NCBI RefSeq assembly: GCF_017654505.1
Contig: NC_054536.1
Span: 11,681,294 to 11,745,293, forward strand
DNA: 64,000 nt
From: Polyodon spathula
Lineage: Eukaryota > Chordata > Actinopteri > Acipenseriformes > Polyodontidae
Direction of reading: 5' to 3'
The notes below the pieces were generated by a model. The model did no database searches, was not told the origin of the DNA, and saw only the letters and a program-made list of their open reading frames with translations. Each line of letters starts with the position of its first letter. Position 1 is the first letter of the stretch. The translations under genes were made by a program, and so were the position numbers. This document shows positions 12,582 to 23,057 of this stretch, in pieces.

Positions 12582-14170
12582 GTAAGTGTGAATTGAGTTT
12601 ATCCTGTACAATATTACTGCATATGGACTTTATTATTACTATATAACATTATCATAATAAAAACAAATGTATAATTCTGTTCTCAAAGCTCTGACAAATC
12701 TAACTTTCTGTAAAACCTTAAAGTATTGCACAAGTGTTGTACAAGCCATTGTCTGTATTTATTTTCCAGAATTTGTAATGGTAATGTGATGCTTTTTATT
12801 AAATATTGACATGTGTCTATGAAATGCTGTCCCCGTGCAGTATAAGTGATATCAATGGCTTGGTTTAGATGCAGTTTAGAAACTCTCTCCATTGTTGTGA
12901 GAATTTGATGTAGCACACACACATTTCATCATTCCTCATGCTATAGCAAGAGTGTTGCCAAAACATGGTAAGGCTAAAAAAGGTGGATAAATCACCTTCT
13001 CACACTAAAAAGCCATACAAATTGACTAAAAAGTAAGGTTGTTTTTGCATGGCAATACGTTTGAAAGCCATACCATATGTTTACAAGCCCTAAACAGTCA
13101 TTTGCAACGAAATCTCACCCAACTTTCTGCTGTAACTAAAGGCTGAATCAAGGAATTCTTCATTAACCACTGAGATCTGCTAAAAGTAGCCCTGGTAAGC
13201 TTCTTTGAACCAATAGAAAAAATATATGCAATACAAGGGGTTTAGAGACCTCTTCATTCAATATTTTGTTTATGTGATACCATTTATTAATTATTTCAAA
13301 TTATTGACATTTGCAGGTGACTCATAAAGTACGGGTTCTTTATAATTTAGTTGTTTATACAAAATTACGGAAGCTACTATAAATAAAAACAAATTTTACA
13401 AACATGCATCCTTTTGTAATAAAAAATAATAACTAGTCCCTTTGCAAAACATAGAAATGTATTTTTTATCCTTTATACGTTTGTTATATTCATGTTTGGT
13501 GACTGGATGCTGATTGCTTTAAGCTTAGAGTTTTCTGTCCCTCAGCAGAAAGCTAAGATGCAATTCATGTTGTTAGTCTTAAGGGTACGAAGAACAATTA
13601 ATTCATATTTGTACCCCAAAATGTAACAAATTAGCATAGTTGGGAATTAGAGCTAGAGGTCTCCTATATTACCGCTGTGGGCTACCCACCTCAGCACCAA
13701 TGTATATGTCAGGATTTGTTTCACAAGAATGAAAACATGCAAAAAAAAGCTGAATTTGTTCAAAAAGACAAATAAGGGGCTTAACATCAAGACTTACATA
13801 ACCAGCTTAGAAAAATGCCTGGAGGGATTAGCATCTACTGAGGAATTTGTAGAACTCATATAGGCTGCCTGTATACTGGATCCCCAATTATAAAAAACAA
13901 AAGCCTTTACTGTCCCTGCGGAATTCAGACTGAGGTATGTATTATGTAGTGGAAAACTGTAATGTTGGTATTTTGTTTTTTGTATTTGCGTAACGTTATG
14001 TCGGGGGGTTTGTTTTGTTTCATCATTTTTTTATTTTATTTTTGCAGACAAATTCAATTTTGCACCCTCAAAAAGAGGGTGCTAATACAGCCATATTTAA
14101 CACATTTTAAAGAAAAGAAAGGACTCTGAATTAAATTTTAAATTTTAAAAGTGAATCAAAAAGGATGGTA
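12582..14170. other. Intron sequence, nothing recognised
   Basis: AT-rich intron with short chance frames only. No transposon coding block, SINE box or terminus could be identified. Confidence 0.45.
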
Positions 14171-14174
14171 TGGA

Positions 14175-14450
14175 GCCCACTGGCTGACTGACAAAGGCCA
14201 TCATGTCACCAGCACACTCTGCATTGGCATGCTCCTAAATAACCCAGGACCAGACCAGATTGCTCTGCAATCAAAGAGACCCTCCCTGGCAATCTTGCTC
14301 TTCCTGGTCTTGTAAATGGCTAGTTTGCCAAGACCCAAGAGCAAATTTACTAGGAGGTCTCTCTCCTTGGTGGAGCCATGAACAGGGTGCCCAAAAATAA
14401 ACAGGGTGGGGTCATGACCACTGTGGAGGATATTAATTCTACCTTAAACC
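14175..14450 (-). pseudogene. L1/Tx1-type LINE remnant (C-terminal part of ORF2)
   Basis: The minus-strand translation across 14420-14200 contains a stretch like VHGSTKERDLLVNLLLGLGK followed by LAIYKTRKSKIARE. This resembles the region after the reverse transcriptase in L1/Tx1-type LINEs: a hydrophobic helix, then an A-I-Y-x-T-R segment. It is a short fossil fragment with stops and no visible tail or target duplication. Family assignment is from motif memory. Confidence 0.45.
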
Positions 14451-17400
14451 AGCACATTGTTTTTGTGTTTGAAGACCTCAGTACTCATGTCGACTTAGTG
14501 AGACAAAAGCAGACTTAGATGTGAGTTCCCTGCCTGAAGATCAAGTTTTCATGGTTTAAGATAATTAACAAGCCTAAACTAATCTGCTGACTTTTAGAAA
14601 TGGACGTGTTACAAAGGACTCCCCCTGTGCTCTGTAATTGTCAATGTTTATCCATCAACTTTTATAAACCCTCCAGTGAATTGCCATAAAAACCCAACAT
14701 TTGGATAAAATGTCCATTCGAATTCTGCAATCTGGCCCCATGGCAAAGAAACAGACGATTAAAAAAAATACTGATCCTCATTCACTCAGCTGTGAAATTT
14801 AACATTGAAACAGAAAAAAAGAGCGCAACTTCTCTTAATGGCTATATTAGTCACCAAGGACTGAAGCAGTGAATAAGGTGAACTGAGACGAACTCTTCTT
14901 TACTGAACATCAGATTCCTGCATAACAATTCCAGCGTGCTTGTTGGCCACAATAAATAAGAGTCATTGGATACAAAAAACACCCAAGCTCCTTGTAACTT
15001 CATCATTACAACGAGGCCAGTGGGAAGTTACCTAGCATGGGGATGACCAGAGTGGAGGATAATAATGCTATTGTAAAATGAGGATCCTTATGCAGTGATC
15101 GTGTCTGTTCATCTGTCACAGTGTACATGATAACTTACTTCATTGTGCACCAATCTATAGACACTTCAGATTGCATTGGCTATATGCATGTAACAATATA
15201 CAAATGTGCATCAGGTACTGTCCATTAATTATGCATTTATGAGGACCTGATGGGCAGGATTTTCAAAAGGTTGTAAATAGTAACTCCAGCAATAATCAAG
15301 AAATCGGTATGCAGCATTGATTTTGGCGTTTTCAAGCAGTCATTATGCCTATTTCATTATTAATAATTGCCCTAATGTGATTTCCGAAATTATGGTAACA
15401 TCTTAACGAGCAGTGCTTCTTGCAACTATTTCTATTGTTTGCATGGGAACTTAAAAGCAAATCCATGTTTATCAGAAGTTAATTTCCACTTATTAAAGGA
15501 GGGTTTTAATTAACTGTAGCCTATTTGAATTCTGCATACATACACTATATGACAGCTGACCTCTACTGTAGATTTAATTTGAATTATACAACTGAAATCT
15601 TGGTATAGAAAACGGCATATTAGATATTACAATAAAGTTTCCTGAGGTGATTGCGGATTTGCAATGTGTCCTTGGCTTTTAACAGCTGTGTCTTATCCAC
15701 ACAAGAACGGAGAACAGGCGTGCAGGAAATGTTGCTTAAAAAAGTTGTACATAGTAAGCTATGGCAAAACATATGTGGGGTTTCTTTTTTTTTATTTTTG
15801 TTAATTAATTAATTAATCAATTAAGTTTTTAATCCGTGCCGTCCGATTTTTACCCACACACCAGATAATTGTAAATCAATGTACATTCTGCATGAAAAAA
15901 TGTAGAATTTTAAATGAAGTTTACAAATTATACACAACATAGATATTCACATAATGTTTTTTTTTTTCCGTTTGGCTGCTGCTTGCTGGTGGGAGAGCAG
16001 CCTCCCTGTACGCTAGTACTAGTTTCCATAACTGTGATCTCGTTAACATGCATTTTGAGTAATGAGTTCCCCTTATCTAGTCGTTGAGACAGAAAGTGAT
16101 GTAGGTGACTTGTAACAATTAATCTTTTTAACAAGAAATGTGTTTATGAACAACCTCATCGACTCAATTTCAAAGCATTAACGGATTGATTTAATTTACA
16201 CATTTCATTTGAAAATCACTTGCCACTAAAGCTCTAATTAGTATACCACGAGTTCGAGGGGAGAGTCGTGGTGCATGTCGGTGCTGTGCATTCAGAATTG
16301 TAATCAGGGGTGTGTGCTGGCTCTGTGGCTGTAGTACCCTTTCTTCTCAGTCCTCCTCTGCAACAAACAAAAATAAAACATGTAATTCCACACAACAAGC
16401 TCCGGCTGATGATTTACGTTTCAGTGCAAGGCTTGGCACTGAAAGAGCTGCTTCCACTTTGTACCACAAAACTCCTCCCTGCAAACAACCCGTCGCCACG
16501 GTTTCTCCAATCCTTGTCTGCCCCATGGGCTGATTGCAAGGGAGTCCTGTCGTGTACGTGCAGCTACGCGCTCCCCCTAATATGGTCCATCTAAGAGGAA
16601 GCATACCACCAACTTTACACAGCGCCCTTTCTGGTTGGGAGGGAGATTTACAGTTCAAATTCCTTCGTTTTCTGTTACAGGTTGGTATTTTGTAAATCTC
16701 TGTTAGCAGGGCAAAATAGTGATGATATTCTAAAATAGCTTTATATTATATTGCTTGCTCCACTTAGATGACATGTAGCTTACAGATATAATTAACTGCT
16801 ATCAATTTTAATGATGAATGCACTCAGGCTTACGGTTGCCACCCATTCTGGTTTTGCCTGGATTGTTCTCTTTTTGAGGCAGCTGTCCTGGGAAATTTGT
16901 AAGACTTCCTGGGACATTATGTCATCAAAATATGATTTTTTTATTTTTTATTTTATTTTTCTACGAAATGACTCTGGTGTCCCGGTTTTTTGTAAATCAG
17001 AGGTGGGAACCCTACTCGGGCTTTTAAAATAATTTGCAATGTAAAGAAGCTTCTGTTATATTTTCTAGGACAGTGTAATGCCTACCAGCTGCCCCCCCCC
17101 CCCCCCCCCCATTAAAAGACCTAAATGTTCATGTGCAAAGGAAGAAAAACTGAGCTGTTAATAATTCCAATCTGATTGCTTTTAATGAAGACGTTACACA
17201 ATTAACTAAACCAGTGTCCTTGGGAATTTGCAAGATTCAAATAAATTATAGTAATAATGTAGCAAATACAGTATGAATTCTAAGGTCTGTTGATTCATAT
17301 TAAAAAAGAAAGAATCCATTTGACTTTTTTTCATATGTTTGATGCCTGCTTTTGAAACAAGATTTGTATTTTTGATGAATGCATAACTAAGGCGCAAACG

Positions 17401-17844
17401 ATTGTTTCCCATGTGTTGCCTTGCAAACACTGGACTGCGTTCAGTGAGTAGAGCGCCTCAGGGCGTTACATGGCTTTTCCTATTGAACGATGTGCATTCC
17501 GCGAGCACTTCATAACAGTAGAGCCAAGCTCAGAGCTGTCTCGCTGGACCTGAATTGTGCGGTGGCTGCAAACTGATTTTTTCAGATATGGATTTGTATG
17601 ACCAACACATGTGTGATAAGTAATGTTTTTGTTGTCATTTTGTTTACATTATAAAAATACAATAGTAATAATTACATTTTAAAAAATGTATGCAAAATGG
17701 CAAAACTCGCTTAAAGCGACTTTGCCTGTTATTGAAACTGCTCACTCCTAACAAAACGTCTGATAACTGCCACAAGAGGGTGCTCTGCTCATTGAGCCGA
17801 CACATGGTCGCACAGGAAACAAGCCCATGGTCCACAAGCTAGAG
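14451..17844. other. Intron sequence, mostly unclassified
   Basis: AT-rich intron. 15.3-15.7 kb looks non-repetitive and could hold conserved regulatory sequence, but nothing in the bases proves it. 16.26-16.66 kb is clearly richer in G+C, with open frames on both strands and no recognisable product. A (TTAA)n-like patch lies near 15803-15820. Confidence 0.4.
17092..17110. repeat. C19 homopolymer
   Basis: Nineteen consecutive cytosines, unusual in an AT-rich intron. G-rich on the minus strand. Confidence 0.95.
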
Positions 17845-18167
17845 CAGGGGTCGGCAACCTTTATGTGCAAGAGAGCCAGAGAGAAAGAGTGGTCTGCAAA
17901 GAGTCAATCATAAACGCACAAATTGTATGTACTTTAAAGGGGAAAAATGTAATTGATTATTGTACTTACCGTACACTTCTTTAATGCTGCCACATCGTTT
18001 CACTCATAGCTGGTCAAGTTCAGCTTCATGCAAGCATTCAGGCTTTCTTCTGTTAATCTTGAGCATACATTGTTTTTGCTGTGATTCAAGTGGGAAAATG
18101 GCTGTTCACACATATAGGTACCAAACATTGTCAAGACAGCAAAACTGACATTTTCACTGATGATGAA

Positions 18168-18236
18168 TATGTGAAGAGCTGTATGCCTAATATGTGAAGA
18201 GCTGTATGCCTAATATGTGAAGAGCTGTATGCCTAA
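18168..18236. repeat. Three tandem copies of a 23-bp unit inside the hAT
   Basis: The unit TATGTGAAGAGCTGTATGCC plus TAA is repeated exactly three times (18168-18190, 18191-18213, 18214-18236). Because 23 is not a multiple of 3, the duplication shifts the transposase frame. Confidence 0.95.
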
Positions 18237-18840
18237 TATGGCTAAAATTCACCAACAAAAACAAAATCTTGCAGCAAATACAAGATATGCCTTTATCTGC
18301 AAAAACAGTTCATGGTCGTGCTGTGATAATGGCGGATCAGTTTGGCAAGCAGCAAATAGCAAATATGAGTTCTGCTACATATCTCATTTTTTTTTAATAC
18401 AACAGTGTATTCTTGGGCGATATATGTGGCAACTTAGTATGAGAAGAAGTGCTTAGGCAAAGACATACTTAAAACTCTTGGATTTTATTTGCGAGAAGCA
18501 GATCCAGTTAGGGAGGCATCTTTCAGTGTGTACTGACAGTGTGCCCAGCACGATGGGGAAACACAAGGGATGCGTTGCTCTTTTGTCAAAACAACAGAAA
18601 AGTCTCATTTTAAGCTTTCGCTGATTTACGCACCAGGACTTAATGTTAATCTTCAAGGGCAACACTGTCCTGTCTCTACAGCACACAGTTTTTGCATTTG
18701 AATCCAAATTGAATCTGTTATCAGAGATATGGAGACTGGCAGAATTACTCTCTTTGAGATGTTACGCATGTTTCGAGATTCACACATGGTTAAGGATCCT
18801 AGCAACACTCTAGATCTGCTAATGTCATTCAAGCCTCGTT

Positions 18841-20619
18841 TTGTGGACTTTCAGACACAGCCCTTTGTTCAAGTTTATGATTTGTCCCCATGAAACATGT
18901 GTGGAAGCACTGGACTTGACAGTGATTCCGGGAATCTCAAGCAGAGATTTGGACTTCAAGGAGTCAGCCATTTGGGTTGAAAAGTTCTGCACTCTAAATT
19001 CAAATCTGGAAAGCCTTGCTCAGCAACGCACAGAACTGGCAAAACTGCACAAATGGACTGACAACATGCCCCACATGTCATCCAGTTCCTATCCAGTTTT
19101 AAATAACTTTAGCATAACTGAGGCAGAAGTGTTAAAGGGACTAGGAGCTCTTAAAATAAACAAATCCCCTGGGCCGGATGAGATCCTCCCAGTAGTACTC
19201 AAAGAAATGAAAGAAGTAATTTACAAACCGCTAACCAAGCTCATGCAGCAGTCTCTTGACACAGGGGTGGTACCGACAGACTGGAAAATTGCAAACGTAA
19301 TACCGATCCACAAAAAGGGAAACAAAACTGAACCAGGTAACTACAGACCAGTAAGCCTGACTTCTATTATATGCAAACTTATGGAAACTATAATAAGATC
19401 CAAAATGGAAAATTACCTATATGGTAACAGGGTACTGGGAGACAGTCAACATGGTTTTAGGAAAGGGAGATCGTGCCTAACTAACTTGCTTGATTTTTTT
19501 GAGGATGCAACATCGATAATGGATAATTGCAAAGCATATGACATGGTTTATTTAGATTTCCAGAAAGCTTTTGACAAAGTCCCGCACAAAAGATTAATTC
19601 TCAAACTGAACGCAGTTGGGATTCAAGGAAACACATGTACATGGATTAGGGAGTGGTTAACATGTAGAAAACAGAAAGTACTGATTAGAGGAAAAACCTC
19701 AGAATGGAGTGTGGTAACCAGCGGTGTACCACAGGGATCAGTATTAGGTCCTCTGCTATTCCTAATCTACATTAATGATTTAGATTCTGGTATAGTAAGC
19801 AAACTTGTTAAATTTGCAGACGACACAAAAGTAGGAGGAGTGGCAAACACTGTTGCAGCAGCAAAGGTCATTCAAAATGATCTAGACAAGATTCAGAACT
19901 GGGCAGACACATGGCAAATGACATTTAATAGAGAAAAGTGTAAGGTACTGCACGCAGGAAATAAAAATGTACATTATAAATATCATATGGGAGATATTGA
20001 AATTGGAGAAGGAATCTATGAAAAAGACCTAGGAGTTTTTGTTGACTCAGAAATGTCTTCATCTAGACAATGTGGGGAAGCTATAAAAAAGGCTAACAAG
20101 ATGCTCGGATACATTGTGAAAAGTGTTGAATTTAAATCAAGGGAAGTAATGTTAAAACTGTACAATGCACTAGTAAGACCTCATCTTGAATATTGTGTTC
20201 AGTTCTGGTCACCTCGCTATAAAAAAGATATTGCTGCTCTAGAAAGAGTGCAAAGAAGAGCGACCAGAATTATTCCGGGCTTAAAAGGCATGTCATATGC
20301 AGACAGGCTAAAAGAATTGAATCTGTTCAGTCTTGAACAAAGAAGACTACGTGGCGACCTAATTCAAGCATTCAAAATTCTAAAAGGTATTGACAGTGTC
20401 GACCCAAGGGACTTTTTCAGCCTGAAAAAAGAAACAAGGACCAGGGGTCACAAATGGAGTTTAGAAAAAGGGGCATTCAGAACAGAAAATAGGAGACACT
20501 TTTTTACACAGAGAATTGTGAGGGTCTGGAATCAACTCCCCAGTAATGTTGTTGAAGCTGACACCCTGGGATCCTTCAAGAAGCTGCTTGATGAGATTTT
20601 GGGATCAATAAGCTACTAA
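18841..20619 (+). CDS. Chimeric frame: hAT transposase fragment fused to CR1-type reverse transcriptase
   Basis: One open frame of 592 codons. Residues 1-72 are from the host hAT transposase (FRHSPLFKFMICPHE, WVEKF, LAQQRTELAKLHKW). From residue 73 it is the reverse transcriptase of a CR1/L2-type LINE that landed in frame. RT motifs are intact: the INKSPGPDEI entry block, YLDFQKAFDKV (motif A), SGVPQGSVLGPLLFLIYIND (motif B), FADDTK (motif C), and a C-terminal RRLRGDLIQAFKILKGID and VRVWNQLPSNVVEADTLGSF tail. The LINE's endonuclease half is missing (5' truncation). The fused start is a chance methionine, and nothing shows expression. The RT is nearly identical to the copy at 37950-39554. Confidence 0.85.
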   Translation: MWTFRHSPLFKFMICPHETCVEALDLTVIPGISSRDLDFKESAIWVEKFCTLNSNLESLAQQRTELAKLHKWTDNMPHMSSSSYPVLNNFSITEAEVLKGLGALKINKSPGPDEILPVVLKEMKEVIYKPLTKLMQQSLDTGVVPTDWKIANVIPIHKKGNKTEPGNYRPVSLTSIICKLMETIIRSKMENYLYGNRVLGDSQHGFRKGRSCLTNLLDFFEDATSIMDNCKAYDMVYLDFQKAFDKVPHKRLILKLNAVGIQGNTCTWIREWLTCRKQKVLIRGKTSEWSVVTSGVPQGSVLGPLLFLIYINDLDSGIVSKLVKFADDTKVGGVANTVAAAKVIQNDLDKIQNWADTWQMTFNREKCKVLHAGNKNVHYKYHMGDIEIGEGIYEKDLGVFVDSEMSSSRQCGEAIKKANKMLGYIVKSVEFKSREVMLKLYNALVRPHLEYCVQFWSPRYKKDIAALERVQRRATRIIPGLKGMSYADRLKELNLFSLEQRRLRGDLIQAFKILKGIDSVDPRDFFSLKKETRTRGHKWSLEKGAFRTENRRHFFTQRIVRVWNQLPSNVVEADTLGSFKKLLDEILGSISY

Positions 20620-20683
20620 CAACCAAACGAGCAAGATGGGCCGAATGGCCTCCTCTCATTTGTAAACTTTCTTATGTTCTTAT
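19062..20683 (+). mobile_element. CR1-type LINE, 5'-truncated, inserted in the hAT
   Basis: It starts within the RT just before DNMPHMSSSS and ends with the tail ...CTTTCTTATGTTCTTATG, built on an 8-bp TTATGTTC-like unit; tandem 8-bp tails are characteristic of CR1-clade elements. GACTGA at 19056-19061 and 20684-20689 is a candidate target duplication. ACTGA is also part of the element's own sequence at that point (compare 37990), so the 5' join may be by microhomology. The RT frame is undamaged. Confidence 0.85.
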
Positions 20684-21161
20684 GACTGATTTGACGAAAT
20701 TGGAGCGTGAAGATAACCTCATTCTGCAAACTAGGAATGAACTTCCACTTACACACAGCACAATGCAGAAGCTTACCTTTGCGAACAATCTCTAAAGAGC
20801 CTGAGAAAGTTGCTGAATTTAAATTTCCATCTTTATTCGACCATGCCTTTTTACTTTGCCCTGCTTTCATTTTTCTTTGCAGCTCCTCACTGGGCTTTTT
20901 CTGCGCCTTCACCTTCTGGGTTTTGTCATAAGATGTTGTAAATTCGATTTTTTGTTTGAAGCCATTTGTTAACTGCATATGAGACAAAGTGTAAATCCTA
21001 ACTTCTCCACAAAGGCTGAAAAGAAAAGTTCCTCATCCGACTTCTTTCTTTTTGCCATTTTTTCAAAAATGAAACTAATGTAAAGAGCTCTACACTACAC
21101 TTCGAAACTGAAAAAAAACGCAGTAAAAGCAGGGTTACAGATTGTGACGCTAATAGTACGT

Positions 21162-21746
21162 TGTAGCAGGGTGACGTGTTACATGCGTGGGTAGTCATTG
21201 AAAAACACAGACACAGACACAGAGCATTGGTGTTGATACGCCGCACAGGCGCGCAGGTTTAATTTGAACACCAAACTGACACTAGGGTACCAGCGATGAT
21301 ACTACTCTATAGTAACCCTCTCTGTAATGTTCTGGGATCCACATCCCCTAAGCTGACCTACTTCTGTTCTGTTGCTTCCGAAGTCCCAGCCTCCCAGCGA
21401 CTCTGGGCTTTTCCGACGGTCCTGGCTTACAGTTTAAAGGATCCCGTGGTAGCAGTTCCTGCAGAACAGACGCTCCCTGCTTAGATGTAAACAAACACAG
21501 ATCCCATCTGTGTGTCAGTGGCGTTACAATCGCCCAGAGTTGTAGTGCAGCCTCTTTTTGAGCTCTGTGCAGCATCCCTAGGCACGCCCCTCAGCCAATC
21601 CAGAACTCCTGTATATCTTAGCTCAGGGCCAGTCTGCCACTCAGCTGGTTGCTTAGCAACGCACCTCCGGCTGTGCATCGCAGCTGATTTGAATCACAGG
21701 CACACACACACTTGTGCAGGAACCAGCGAACCCGCTCCCTGTCACA
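21162..21746. mobile_element. Solo LTR with 5-bp target duplication
   Basis: The 585-bp block begins TGTAGCAGGG and ends CCCTGTCACA, so the ends form an imperfect inverted pair (TGTAGCAGGG / TGTGACAGGG) with the canonical TG...CA. TACGT directly flanks it on both sides (21157-21161 and 21747-21751). No coding sequence lies inside. This is the expected residue of recombination between the two LTRs of a retrotransposon. A short region (ACGCCGCACAGGCGCGCAGG) resembles part of the insert at 8874-9554. It lies within the 3' part of the hAT element. Confidence 0.75.
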
Positions 21747-21869
21747 TACGTAATACATTTTTTTTTTTTTTTTTTTTTTTTTGCGTATTTGTGAATGACT
21801 CAGAGAGACATATCAGGTTACTTGAATAGCCAGGTATGGCTTGCGAGCCATAGGTTGCCAACCCCTGAT

Positions 21870-21961
21870 CTGGGGAATGGGCTGCCATAGGCTTCTGAGC
21901 CCTGAGCTGGGGAATGGGCTGCTATAGGCTTCTGACCCCTGAGCTGGGGAATGGGCTGCCA
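21870..21961. repeat. About 2.5 copies of a 37-38 bp tandem repeat
   Basis: CTGGGGAATGGGCTGC starts at 21870, 21908 and 21945 with matching sequence between (ATAGGCTTCTGA...CCCTGAG). It begins at the outer edge of the hAT right terminus, so the unit includes the target flank. Confidence 0.9.
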
Positions 21962-22378
21962 AACTATGTTGCAACTATGCCAGGGCCTTTCAGCATCCCT
22001 ACAGTCAAAAAGCCATGCTGAAAACTTCTACAACTGCGTAGCTTGAGGAAGCACTCTCATTGGCTAGAGCCTCCTCATCACACAACTTTAACACATCTCT
22101 ATTTAAAATGATCAATTTAAAAGAATGCTTTAACTTTACATCTACATCAACTTAAGACGTTGCTTAACAGCATTAAGACAACTCCAGGCAGCGTGATTAA
22201 CAAGATGATCGTATCATATTAATCAGACCCCCTTTCGGGTCCCAATGCTTCATTAATTAACTGGTACAAAGGCCATCCTGCTATTTAGGCAGATTTCATA
22301 TTACAGATTTCAGCTCCCATTTGCGGTCTCATACAAATCAGTCGTGTTAAATTATAACAGAAATATGACCATTATATT

Positions 22379-22384
22379 GTGGTA

Positions 22385-22435
<51 letters not shown>

Positions 22436-22452
22436 ATTAACATAAAAAAATG

Positions 22453-22534
<82 letters not shown>

Positions 22535-22784
22535 CCCCTAAAGTGTGTTCTTCAAGAAAGGTGAATTCCCAGGTAGTGCAATACTAGTAGTAGTATACTA
22601 CTAGTACTTTAGTAGTTTGCTTTGGGCCATCATTAAAGTAATTCAACTTCCAAATATGAGTGCTAAAAATATATATGAAAAAAAAAACATGTAAGGAAAA
22701 ATGTGTATTAGTTTAAAAAAAGTCAACATTTGTCAGAGCATTCTATTTCTGTAATTCATAGCATTAGATAATTAACATATGTGG
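22379..22784. repeat. Microsatellite-carrying dispersed repeat, copy 1
   Basis: A (TG)20 array, a short spacer, a (TA)37 array, then about 250 bp of unique-looking sequence starting AGAACCCCTAAAGTGTG and ending ATTAACATATGTGG. The same arrangement, nearly identical in the unique part, occurs at 47335-47766. The unique part includes the perfect palindrome TAGTAGTATACTACTA. It lies just upstream of the 22868 exon of DOK6. Confidence 0.85.
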
Positions 22785-22867
22785 TCATTACATTAAATGA
22801 CTGTCATTTACAACCTGTGTGAATGCAGTAAAAAAATAATTTACTTAATTGTATTTGTGTATTTCAG

Positions 22868-23057
22868 AACGGTTCAATGTTTACTTGATGCCTACACCAA
22901 ACCTGGACATCTATGGGGAATGCACTATGCAAATCACACATGAGAACATTTACCTCTGGGACATTCATAACGCCAGGGTAAAGCTGGTCATGTGGCCTCT
23001 CAGCTCCCTTCGAAGATATGGAAGAGACTCAACGTGGTTCACATTCGAATCTGGCAG
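22868..23057 (+). CDS. dok6: DOK6 internal exon (PTB domain, first part)
   Basis: This 190-nt exon between acceptor GTATTTCAG and donor GTATGG completes the split codon as Glu and reads [20 protein letters not shown], then [40 protein letters not shown] and ESG, leaving AG. It forms most of the IRS-type PTB domain, which binds phosphotyrosine on activated receptors such as RET. The [12 protein letters not shown] strand carries the basic residues used for phosphotyrosine contact in this family. It is close to identical to what I recall of mammalian DOK6, with HNAR in place of HNAK. The only long chance frame around it is this exon. Confidence 0.97.

Larger units (their letters stand above)
17845..21867 (+). 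mobile_element. Buster/Charlie-type hAT transposon carrying nested insertions
   Basis: The ends are CAGGGGTCGGCAACCTTTAT at the left and GGTTGCCAACCCCTG at the right, an imperfect inverted pair typical of hAT elements of the Charlie/Buster type. The 8-bp flanks AGCTAGAG and ATCTGGGG agree at five positions, so the target duplication is decayed. Inside are fragments of a hAT transposase: a CTD-S-V-P-x-x-M/T-GKHKG block near 18.52 kb, the FRHSPLFKF...WVEKF block at 18841-19055, and KLEREDNLILQTRNELPLTH after 20690. A CR1-type LINE (19062-20683) and a solo LTR (21162-21746) have inserted into it. It cannot encode a working transposase. Confidence 0.8.

Noticed and set aside
16310..16658. Overlapping open frames on both strands in a GC-richer patch
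   Set aside because: No recognisable domain, frames overlap on both strands, and no splice sites or repeat-family motif support any of them.
18841..19055. First part of the 592-codon frame as the native N-terminus of the LINE protein
   Set aside because: Its sequence is hAT transposase that continues after the LINE at 20690 (KLEREDNLILQ), so it is host-element sequence.
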